The notes under the pieces: generated by a model
Seen by the model: the letters and a program-made list of their open reading frames with translations, nothing else
What the model was told of the DNA's origin: nothing
Database searches by the model: none
Translations under genes and position numbers: made by a program
Shown: positions 32,087-38,469 of the stretch, one piece after another
Position numbering within the stretch: position 1 is the stretch's first letter
How the letters are laid out: every line of letters begins with the position of its first letter
Assembly (NCBI GenBank): GCA_900542125.1
Contig: UQMO01000019.1
Location: 1 to 38,469, forward strand
Origin: an uncultured Collinsella sp.
Lineage (GTDB): Bacteria > Actinomycetota > Coriobacteriia > Coriobacteriales > Coriobacteriaceae
Length of the DNA stretch: 38,469 nucleotides
Reading direction: 5' to 3'

Positions 32087-32926
32087 ATGGCAGATTCCAA
32101 GGTGGAGTATCCCACTCCCGATTGCCTGGCGCCCGCCGCGATCGAGGCCAAGACCGAGGCCGCCGGCGTGACCAAGGCCAACCTGCCGGTCGCTAAGGCC
32201 TTTCTGTTGGCAATGTTCGCCGGCGCGTTCATCGCCTTCGGCGGCCTGTTCTTTACCGTGTTCTTGAGCGATAGCACGCTGGGCTGGGGCGCTCAGCGCG
32301 TCGTGGGCGGTCTGTGCTTTTGCTTGGGCCTGGTGCTGGTGCTGGTGTGCGGCGCCGAGCTGTTTACCGGCAATTCTCTTATGGTCTGCGCGCTCAAGAG
32401 CAAAAAGATCACTCTGGCCCAGATGCTCAAGGCCTGGGTCGTCGTGTGGGTCGGCAATTTTGTCGGCGCTCTGTTCATCGTCTTTTTGGTGTACATGGCC
32501 GGCATCTACAAGTTCAACGGCGAGGCGGTCGCCAATTCCATGGTGAGCGTCGCCGCCGGCAAGGTGACGATCGACTGGGTGACGATCTTCTTCCGCGGCA
32601 TCCTGTGCAACATCTTTGTGTGCCTTGCCGTGTGGATCGGTACCGCCGGCAAGACCGTGGTCGATAAGGTCGTGGGCATTCTGCTGCCCATCGCCGCCTT
32701 TGTGGCCTGCGGTTTTGAGCACTGCGTTGCCAACATGTACTTTTTGCCCATGGGTGCCGTGATGCACGCGTGCGGCTATGGTGCCGACGTTGCCGGCGCC
32801 GATGCACTCAACGTCGCGGGCATTGCGTTTAACCTATCCGCCGCCACGCTGGGCAACATCGTGGGCGGCGCGGTTCTGATCGCGCTCGGCTACTGGTTTA
32901 TCTACGCCAAGAAGTCCGAGGCGTAA
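32087..32926 (+). CDS. focA: Formate channel FocA (FNT family)
   Basis: The 279-residue protein has six helices and the FNT signatures GAELFTGNSLMV, FFRGILCNIFVCLAVW and GFEHCVANMYFLP, the last with the central pore histidine. It moves formate across the membrane, feeding FdhF. ATG 32087 follows AGGAAAGAAG, 39 bases after hycI. It is the last gene before a strong hairpin. Confidence 0.95.
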   Translation: MADSKVEYPTPDCLAPAAIEAKTEAAGVTKANLPVAKAFLLAMFAGAFIAFGGLFFTVFLSDSTLGWGAQRVVGGLCFCLGLVLVLVCGAELFTGNSLMVCALKSKKITLAQMLKAWVVVWVGNFVGALFIVFLVYMAGIYKFNGEAVANSMVSVAAGKVTIDWVTIFFRGILCNIFVCLAVWIGTAGKTVVDKVVGILLPIAAFVACGFEHCVANMYFLPMGAVMHACGYGADVAGADALNVAGIAFNLSAATLGNIVGGAVLIALGYWFIYAKKSEA

Positions 32927-32948
32927 GGTACCGTCTGTTTGACGTTGG

Positions 32949-32984
32949 GCCTCCCGCGGGGCGTTGCCGTGCGGGAGGCTATTT
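32949..32984 (+). terminator. Hairpin after focA
   Basis: GCCTCCCGC (32949-32957) pairs perfectly with GCGGGAGGC (32971-32979), followed by TATTTG. The T-run is short, so it may be a weak terminator. Confidence 0.6.
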
Positions 32985-33048
32985 GGGTCTGGGGCTCGTT
33001 GTCGGGCTGTTGGCCTGTTGTGTTTGGCTGATGAAAGGGGTAATCGAG

Positions 33049-35166
33049 ATGGCATCTGCTGTGAAGCGTGACGGTCGCGCTGTGGTGACCACATGCGGGG
33101 GATGCTATGCCGATTGCGCCTTTGCGGCCCATGTTGAGGGTGGGCGTGTGGTGGCCGAGTTGCCGGTGCCGGGGCATCCGTGCGCGGCGCGTGCCCTCTG
33201 CGCCCGCGGACGGCATCGCCTGGCAATGCCGTTTGACGAGCGCGACCGCATTGTGCACCCCATGCGACGCCGCCGGGATGGCTCGGGGTTTGATGCGATT
33301 ACCTGGGACGAGGCGTTTGCTCAGATTGCCGAGCGCCTTTTGGGGATTGTTGACGAGCATGGGCCCCGTGCGCTGGGCATGACACTTGGTGTGCCCTCGT
33401 TCGACCGCTACTGGGCGTATCGTTTTATGCATGCGCTGGGTTCGCCCAACGTGTACGGTGCCGATGGCGCCTGCGAGGTAAGCCGTCTCACTGGTTGGGA
33501 GCACAGCCTGGGCTATAGCCCCGCCTCCGACCTTGCGCATACCGACTGCATCATGTACTTGGGGCGTTCCATTGTCGATTCGTCGACGACGGGGGCCGTC
33601 GATGCGCTCAACGATGCCCGTCGCCGTGGGGCGAAGATTATCGTGGTCGACCCCCGGCGCAGCGGCTCGGCTGCGCTTGCCGACCGCTGGCTGCGCGTGC
33701 GCCCGGGCTGCGATTTGGCACTACTGCTGGGCATCGCCCACGTGCTGATTGCCGAGGACTTGTACGACCACGAGTTCGTTGCCCGCTATACCACGGGTTT
33801 TGACGAGCTGGCGCAGGCGGCCCGTGCTTGGACGCCCGAGTGGGCCGAGTCGATGTGCGACGTGCCGGCCGCAGAGCTTGTCGCTACGGCGCGCGATCTC
33901 GCTGCCTCCGCGCCTGCCGCTGTGGTAGATGCGGGCTTTCATGGTGGCATCGGTATCGCGTATGCTAATAGCACCCAGACCGCGCGTGCTATCTGCTTGG
34001 TCGATGTGCTTCTGGGCTGCATCGGACATGCGGGCGGCGCGCTCAATCCGCCCACGCCGCTTGTGTTGGGTGACCTCGATCCCGCACGCTTTGCGATGCC
34101 GCCGGTACCGCGCGGGCCCAAGCTGGGGTCCGAGCGCTATCCACTGGTCGATCCGGTGCGCGGCCTGTGCACGACCATCGGCCAGTCGATTCTTGCCGGC
34201 GATTTGCGTGGACTCATCGTCTATGCCAGTAACCCCGGTGCGGGCTATGGCAATGCACAGGCTTGGTTGGGTATTTTGCAGCGGCTCGACTTGCTCGTGA
34301 CAATTGATATTCGCTGGTCCGAGACGGCGCGTGCTTCTGATTTCGTGCTGCCCGACGTGACGTATCTGGAGGCCGACCGTGGCGTGGGCACGGTCGTGGG
34401 CCGCAATGACGCGCGCGTGTTCTACCGCAATGCCGTGCTGCCCGTGCAGCATGACGACACACGTCCTGGTCGGGAGATTTTTGCCGGTCTGGCGCAGGCG
34501 TGTGGCGTGGGCGAGTACTTTCGGTTTACGTCCGACGATCTGGCGGCGGCACAGGTGGCACCTTTTGGGATTGATCTGGACGAGCTCAAGGAGCGCGGCT
34601 GGGCCGACACGGGTGTTGCGTTGCCGTCGCGTACGGGCGAGCCGGCGGTTCCCTTGGATGGCGGCAAAATTGCGCTGGCTAGCGACATGTGGGAGCGAGC
34701 CGGCATGAGTCGTGTGCCCAACTGGATCGCTCCCATGGTGGAGCCTGGCCCGGGGATGTTTCGCCTCATTAGCGGCAACCGTCCCTTTGAGTCGCACACT
34801 TCGCGCAGACTCGCGGCGGCTGGCGCCGCCGAGGCGGGCTCGGATCTGGATGCCGTGCAGATGAATGCCGATGCCGCCGCGCGCATGGGCATTGCCGATG
34901 GCGAGGTCGTCGAGCTTGTGAGCGACATGGGCCGCGATCGCGTGCGCGTGGAGACGACGCCGTATCTGCATCCGGCGTGCATCTTTACGTCGGCCGCCCC
35001 CGGCGGACGTTCGTTTGGCGCCGATGCCGGTGGCGCTCAAGCCTTGGGCGTGGGCCCACTCGACCATACACCGTTGCGTTGGGACCCGTTGACGGGCGCC
35101 GCACTCACCCAGGAAAACGCCGTTCGCGTGGAAAAGATCGCGTCGCGCGAGGATAATAGCGATTGA
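33049..35166 (+). CDS. Molybdopterin-dependent oxidoreductase, substrate unknown
   Basis: The 705-residue protein belongs to the DMSO-reductase superfamily (Mo/W-bis-MGD). The N-terminus has a [4Fe-4S] motif CGGCYADC followed by a distal cysteine pair (PCAARALCARG), and the Mo ligand is probably the cysteine in DGACEVSRLTGWEHS. Other family segments are DCIMYLGRS, KIIVVDPRRSGSA and SDFVLPDVTYLEADRG. No Tat signal is present, so it is cytoplasmic. It looks nearest to the thiosulfate/polysulfide reductase and formate dehydrogenase-like groups, but no electron-transfer or membrane partner lies beside it. ATG 33049 is chosen over ATG 33031 because GAAAGGGG lies 8 bases before it. Confidence 0.85.
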   Translation: MASAVKRDGRAVVTTCGGCYADCAFAAHVEGGRVVAELPVPGHPCAARALCARGRHRLAMPFDERDRIVHPMRRRRDGSGFDAITWDEAFAQIAERLLGIVDEHGPRALGMTLGVPSFDRYWAYRFMHALGSPNVYGADGACEVSRLTGWEHSLGYSPASDLAHTDCIMYLGRSIVDSSTTGAVDALNDARRRGAKIIVVDPRRSGSAALADRWLRVRPGCDLALLLGIAHVLIAEDLYDHEFVARYTTGFDELAQAARAWTPEWAESMCDVPAAELVATARDLAASAPAAVVDAGFHGGIGIAYANSTQTARAICLVDVLLGCIGHAGGALNPPTPLVLGDLDPARFAMPPVPRGPKLGSERYPLVDPVRGLCTTIGQSILAGDLRGLIVYASNPGAGYGNAQAWLGILQRLDLLVTIDIRWSETARASDFVLPDVTYLEADRGVGTVVGRNDARVFYRNAVLPVQHDDTRPGREIFAGLAQACGVGEYFRFTSDDLAAAQVAPFGIDLDELKERGWADTGVALPSRTGEPAVPLDGGKIALASDMWERAGMSRVPNWIAPMVEPGPGMFRLISGNRPFESHTSRRLAAAGAAEAGSDLDAVQMNADAAARMGIADGEVVELVSDMGRDRVRVETTPYLHPACIFTSAAPGGRSFGADAGGAQALGVGPLDHTPLRWDPLTGAALTQENAVRVEKIASREDNSD

Positions 35167-35171
35167 TTGAC

Positions 35172-35210
35172 TCAGCCGATCGAATTGGCTGATAGTTTGA
35201 CGTTCGAACG
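35172..35210. promoter_or_regulatory. Dyads upstream of selA
   Basis: TCAGCC (35172-35177) and GGCTGA (35187-35192) are inverted, and CGTTCGAACG (35201-35210) is a spacer-free palindrome, 33 bases before the selA start. They may be regulator sites. No confident promoter boxes were found. Confidence 0.3.
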
Positions 35211-35242
35211 ATTGATTCACCTTTGGTTTTGAAAGGCCGCAC

Positions 35243-36700
35243 ATGAGCGATAGCCAGAACATGTCCGATGAGGTACGCGCCCGCCTGCGCGCCATTCCTT
35301 CCGTCAACGAGCTGCTTGCCGAGTGGCCGGTAGTGAAGGCGGCGGGGGAGACCTGCGACGCGGTGGTGCATGCCGCCGTGACGGCCGAGCTCGACGAGGA
35401 GCGCGCAGCCATTCGCGCCGGTGCTGCCCCGCGCTCTAAGCGCGACCTAGCCTCGGCCATCGAGTGGCGTGCGCATCGCTCCGCGCTGCCGAGCCTGCGT
35501 CCCGCCGTCAACGCCACGGGTGTGGTTATCCATACCAACTTGGGTCGCGCCCCGCTCGCGGAATCAGCTGTCAAAGCCGTGGCCGAGGTCGCGCGCGGGT
35601 ATAGCACGCTCGAGTACAGCGTCGACACCTGTTCGCGCGGGTCGCGCAAGGAGCACGCCGCGCAGCTGATCCGCTCACTCACCGGTGCCGAGGACGCGCT
35701 CGTGGTCAACAACAATGCCGCCGCGGTGCTGCTGGTGCTTGCCACCCATGCCGCGGGTAAAGAGGTCATCGTCAGCCGCGGCGAGCTTGTCGAGATTGGC
35801 GGCAGCTTCCGCATCCCCGATGTCATGGCGGCTTCGGGCGCCAAACTCGTCGAGGTCGGCGCCACCAACCGCACGCACCTGGCAGATTATGAGCAAGCCA
35901 TCACACCCGATACGGCCATGATCCTCAAGGTCCATCCTTCCAACTATCGCATCGAGGGCTTTCACGAGGAGGTGGGTTCTCGGGAGCTTGCGGCGCTTGC
36001 TCACAAGCATGGCCTGCTGTTCTACGAGGACCAGGGCTCGGGCGCGCTGTTGCCCGACGACATCTTGGTGCGCGGCGGCGAAGAAACCACGCCGGCTTCG
36101 GTTTCGGCAGGGCTCGATCTGGTGTCGTGCTCGGGCGATAAACTGCTCGGTGCCGCACAGGCGGGCATTATCATGGGCCGTCGTGACCTGGTCCGGGCCT
36201 GTGGGTCACATCCTCTTATGCGCGCCCTGCGCCCGGGCAAACTGGCTCTGTCGGCGCTCGAGGCCACGCTGCGTATCTACATGGACGGCGCTGATGTTGC
36301 CCATCGCGATATTCCGGTGCTCAGCATGCTTACGCTGCCGCAGGCCCATTTGGAGCGACGTGCCCGCAAGCTGCGCGATCGTATGGTCGCCTGGCTCGAT
36401 AAGGCCGGTTGCCCGTGCGTCGTTCAGGTGGAGATCGTCGAGGAATCGTCGACCCCCGGTGGTGGCTCGCTGCCTACTGTGGAGTTGCCCACGATGTGCG
36501 TTGCCGTGCGCCCGGTCGACGGGCGCCTTTCCGTCGACGCTCTCAAGCGCTCGCTCGTCCAAGACTTCGATACGCCGGTCGTCACGCGCGCCTCGCACGA
36601 CCGCATTCTGTTTGACGTCCGTACGCTCGTGGGTGACCGCGATATCGAGACGGCGGCATCGACGCTCGTCGCGTGCGTTGAGAAGGCGATTGCTCGATGA
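35243..36700 (+). CDS. selA: L-seryl-tRNA(Sec) selenium transferase SelA
   Basis: The 485-residue PLP enzyme converts seryl-tRNA(Sec) to selenocysteyl-tRNA(Sec) with selenophosphate from SelD. The family segments are INATGVVIHTNLGRAPL-like (VNATGVVIHTNLGRAPLA), YSTLEYSVDTCSRGSR, VVNNNAAAVLL, HPSNYRIEGF and SCSGDKLLGAAQAGII with the PLP lysine at K300. ATG 35243 follows GAAAGG. Its stop overlaps the selB start (ATGA), so the two are coupled. tRNA-Sec is not in this window. Confidence 0.96.
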   Translation: MSDSQNMSDEVRARLRAIPSVNELLAEWPVVKAAGETCDAVVHAAVTAELDEERAAIRAGAAPRSKRDLASAIEWRAHRSALPSLRPAVNATGVVIHTNLGRAPLAESAVKAVAEVARGYSTLEYSVDTCSRGSRKEHAAQLIRSLTGAEDALVVNNNAAAVLLVLATHAAGKEVIVSRGELVEIGGSFRIPDVMAASGAKLVEVGATNRTHLADYEQAITPDTAMILKVHPSNYRIEGFHEEVGSRELAALAHKHGLLFYEDQGSGALLPDDILVRGGEETTPASVSAGLDLVSCSGDKLLGAAQAGIIMGRRDLVRACGSHPLMRALRPGKLALSALEATLRIYMDGADVAHRDIPVLSMLTLPQAHLERRARKLRDRMVAWLDKAGCPCVVQVEIVEESSTPGGGSLPTVELPTMCVAVRPVDGRLSVDALKRSLVQDFDTPVVTRASHDRILFDVRTLVGDRDIETAASTLVACVEKAIAR

Positions 36701-38424
36701 GTGAGGTTCAAGCGCTGGTGGAGTGTCCCGTTATCGTTGGCACGGCGGGCCACGTCGACCACGGTAAGTCGGCGCTGATCGAGGCACTGACCGGCAAGAA
36801 TCCCGACCGTCTGGAGGTTGAGCGCCGTCGCGGTATGACCGTGGAGCTGGGCTTTGGCGAGCTGGCGTTGCCGAGTGGCAAGATCGTTGGCCTGGTCGAC
36901 GTGCCGGGCCACGCGCATTACTTGCGGGCCATGGTGCAGGGCGCCACAGGCATCGACGTTGCCGTGCTGGTGGTCTCTGCCGTCGAGGGCGTAATGCCGC
37001 AGACGCGCGAGCACGTGCACGTGCTGGAGCTGCTGGGCGTCACGCATATGGTGGTGGCGCTGACGATGTGTGACCTGGCCGATGCCGAGATGACCGAGCT
37101 TGCCGAGCTCGATGTCGATGACTTTTTGTCGGGTACCGTGTTTGCGGGCGCGTCGATTGTCCCCGTGTCGTCCAAAACCGGCGCGGGGATCGATGACCTG
37201 CTGGCTGCGCTCGATGAGCAGGTTGCCGCTTGCTGGGATTCCTGCCGCGACCGTGCCGGGCTCACCGATGCCGCACCGCGTCTGCCTATCGACCGCTGCT
37301 TTACGATCAAGGGCGCCGGCATCGTGGTGACGGGAACGCTGCACGATGCGCCGGTTGCGGTGGGCGATGAGCTCGTCGCACTGCCGTCGCGAACGGCCTG
37401 CCGCGTACGCGGGATCCAAGTGCATGGCGACACGCAGCAGGCGCTGCCCGGTCAGCGTGTGGCGCTCAACCTGGTGGGAGATGGCGTCGCTGCGCTCGAT
37501 CGCGGTGAGATGCTCGGCGTGGAGGGTCGCTTTGGCCAGACGCTGCGCTTTATGATGGCGTTTACGTATTTGGGTCGCGAGGGAGCCAAGCCGCGTGTGC
37601 TCGAGTCGGGAGCGCGTGTTCACGTGATGGCGGGTACGGCCGAAGTCGTCGGCCGCATCATGTTCATGGAGGGCGAGGCCCCCATGGCGGTGGGCGAGAC
37701 GCGAGTGGTGCAGGTGCGCTTGGAGGAACCGCTGCCGCTGCGCGCCGGCGACCATGCCGTGGTGCTGTCGTATTCGCCCGTGATGCTTATTGGCGGCGGG
37801 CGCGTGCTGCTTTCGCGTTGCCGTCGCTCGCGCGAGCTTTCGGAGGGGGAGCGCACGCTGCTTGCAGCGCTTGAGGCCGGCGATATCGCGGGCGGTGTGG
37901 GCGCTTGGCTAGCGTTGCAGACGCTGCCGGTTACGGCGGTTGATGTTGCCGAGGCTTTGGATCTCGGTGTCGGCGAGGTCGATGCCGCACTGCGCGGGCT
38001 GGTGGCGCAGGGCTCCGTTCGCAAGCTTGCCGTGGGTGATGCGGACCTCTTGGCGGACGCCGTGGTGCTCGACGCCGCGATGGATGCACTGGCGGCGACC
38101 CTGTCAGCCATGCATGCGGCGTCTCCCAAGGAGACGGGCTTTACGCCTGGCGCCGTTGCCCATGCTGCGTGGCCTGTTGCTGATGAAGACGTTGCCGCGG
38201 CTTTGATTGCCGAGGGCTGCTCTCGTGGCGTTTGCGCCGCCGAGGGCGCCGAAGTGTTCGACCCGCACTCCGCTGCCGCCGCGGCGCGCGTGGTACACGA
38301 GGCTTGCGAGCGCATCGTTTCCTTGCTGGACGAAGCTGGCCTCGATGCACCGACGTTGCCCGAGGTGGGCGAGCAACTGCAGCTCGATCGCGACACCATG
38401 ACGCGCGCCCTGCGTGAGCTTTAG
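36697..38424 (+). CDS. selB: Selenocysteine-specific elongation factor SelB, probably 3'-truncated
   Basis: SelB is the GTPase that brings Sec-tRNA to UGA codons next to SECIS loops. Visible motifs are G1 GTAGHVDHGKSALIEALTG, the switch region RRGMTVELGFGEL and G3 DVPGHAHYLRAM. The G4 motif, usually TKxD, reads TMCD, an odd change at the guanine-contacting lysine. EF-Tu-like domains 2 and 3 follow, then winged-helix domains from about residue 385. The frame stops after 575 residues, two bases before adapter sequence, in the middle of what looks like a recognition helix (DRDTMTRALREL). E. coli SelB has 614 residues, so the last part of the SECIS-binding domain appears to be missing through assembly rather than mutation. 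Confidence 0.9.
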   Translation: MSEVQALVECPVIVGTAGHVDHGKSALIEALTGKNPDRLEVERRRGMTVELGFGELALPSGKIVGLVDVPGHAHYLRAMVQGATGIDVAVLVVSAVEGVMPQTREHVHVLELLGVTHMVVALTMCDLADAEMTELAELDVDDFLSGTVFAGASIVPVSSKTGAGIDDLLAALDEQVAACWDSCRDRAGLTDAAPRLPIDRCFTIKGAGIVVTGTLHDAPVAVGDELVALPSRTACRVRGIQVHGDTQQALPGQRVALNLVGDGVAALDRGEMLGVEGRFGQTLRFMMAFTYLGREGAKPRVLESGARVHVMAGTAEVVGRIMFMEGEAPMAVGETRVVQVRLEEPLPLRAGDHAVVLSYSPVMLIGGGRVLLSRCRRSRELSEGERTLLAALEAGDIAGGVGAWLALQTLPVTAVDVAEALDLGVGEVDAALRGLVAQGSVRKLAVGDADLLADAVVLDAAMDALAATLSAMHAASPKETGFTPGAVAHAAWPVADEDVAAALIAEGCSRGVCAAEGAEVFDPHSAAAAARVVHEACERIVSLLDEAGLDAPTLPEVGEQLQLDRDTMTRALREL

Positions 38425-38426
38425 CT

Positions 38427-38469
38427 CTGTCTCTTATACACATCTCCGAGCCCACGAGACGCTCATGAA
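38427..38469 (+). other. Illumina Nextera adapter (i7 side), not genomic
   Basis: 38427-38445 is the Tn5 mosaic end (CTGTCTCTTATACACATCT), followed by the Nextera read-2 adapter CCGAGCCCACGAGAC, an 8-base i7 index GCTCATGA and one base of P7. Read in reverse it yields the familiar artefact peptide MCIRDR. Confidence 0.98.

Noticed and set aside
38141..38455. Minus-strand frame of 104 codons at the right end
   Set aside because: Its start lies in adapter sequence (MCIRDR artefact) and the rest is antisense to selB.

Overview
The window is a GC-rich assembly contig from an anaerobic actinobacterium. Gene content (formate hydrogenlyase, double-cubane-cluster reductases, selenium-trafficking genes, BrnQ) best fits the Coriobacteriia, probably a Collinsella-type gut bacterium; the genus is an inference. 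Both ends still carry Illumina Nextera adapter and index sequence (1-50 and 38427-38469), so genuine genome runs from 51 to about 38426 and the genes at both edges are cut or doubtful.

Layout. (a) 51-361, minus: start of a probable ClC-type chloride channel. (b) 571-5984: molybdenum block, moeA and a mogA/moaB homologue, then modABC behind a promoter with stacked palindromes. (c) 6416-13147: two double-cubane-cluster reductase (HgdB/YjiM-like) paralogues and their ATPase activator, then selD (itself a selenoprotein, UGA = Sec17), yedF, a DUF3343 Se/S carrier and a class V cysteine desulfurase-like protein. Two copies of a large hairpin with compensatory changes lie in this block. (d) 13225-14831: brnQ, tRNA-Pro(TGG), tRNA-Gly(TCC). 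(e) 14901-16275: a 1.4-kb unit bounded by 34-bp inverted repeats and carrying one AbiEi/DUF559-like gene, followed by a RelB/VapC-type toxin-antitoxin pair (16309-17080, minus). (f) 17510-32926: complete structural locus for an FHL-2-type formate hydrogenlyase: ferredoxin, selenocysteine formate dehydrogenase fdhF (UGA = Sec140), hyfABCDEFGHI, hycH-like gene, hycI protease and the formate channel focA. (g) 33049-35166: a solitary molybdopterin oxidoreductase. (h) 35243-38424: selA and selB (selB probably cut by the contig end).

How it fits together. Molybdate is imported (ModABC) and built into Moco (MoeA, MogA). Selenophosphate is made by SelD and used by SelA/SelB to insert selenocysteine in FdhF and in SelD itself. 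FdhF oxidises formate entering through FocA, and electrons pass through ferredoxin subunits to the group 4 [NiFe] hydrogenase, whose five-subunit membrane arm has three antiporter-like subunits that could pump ions while H2 forms. The YedF/DUF3343/desulfurase trio and the double-cubane pair suggest a further selenium- or sulfur-linked reductive process of unknown substrate. tRNA-Sec (selC), hypABCDEF and a recognisable FHL regulator are not in the window.
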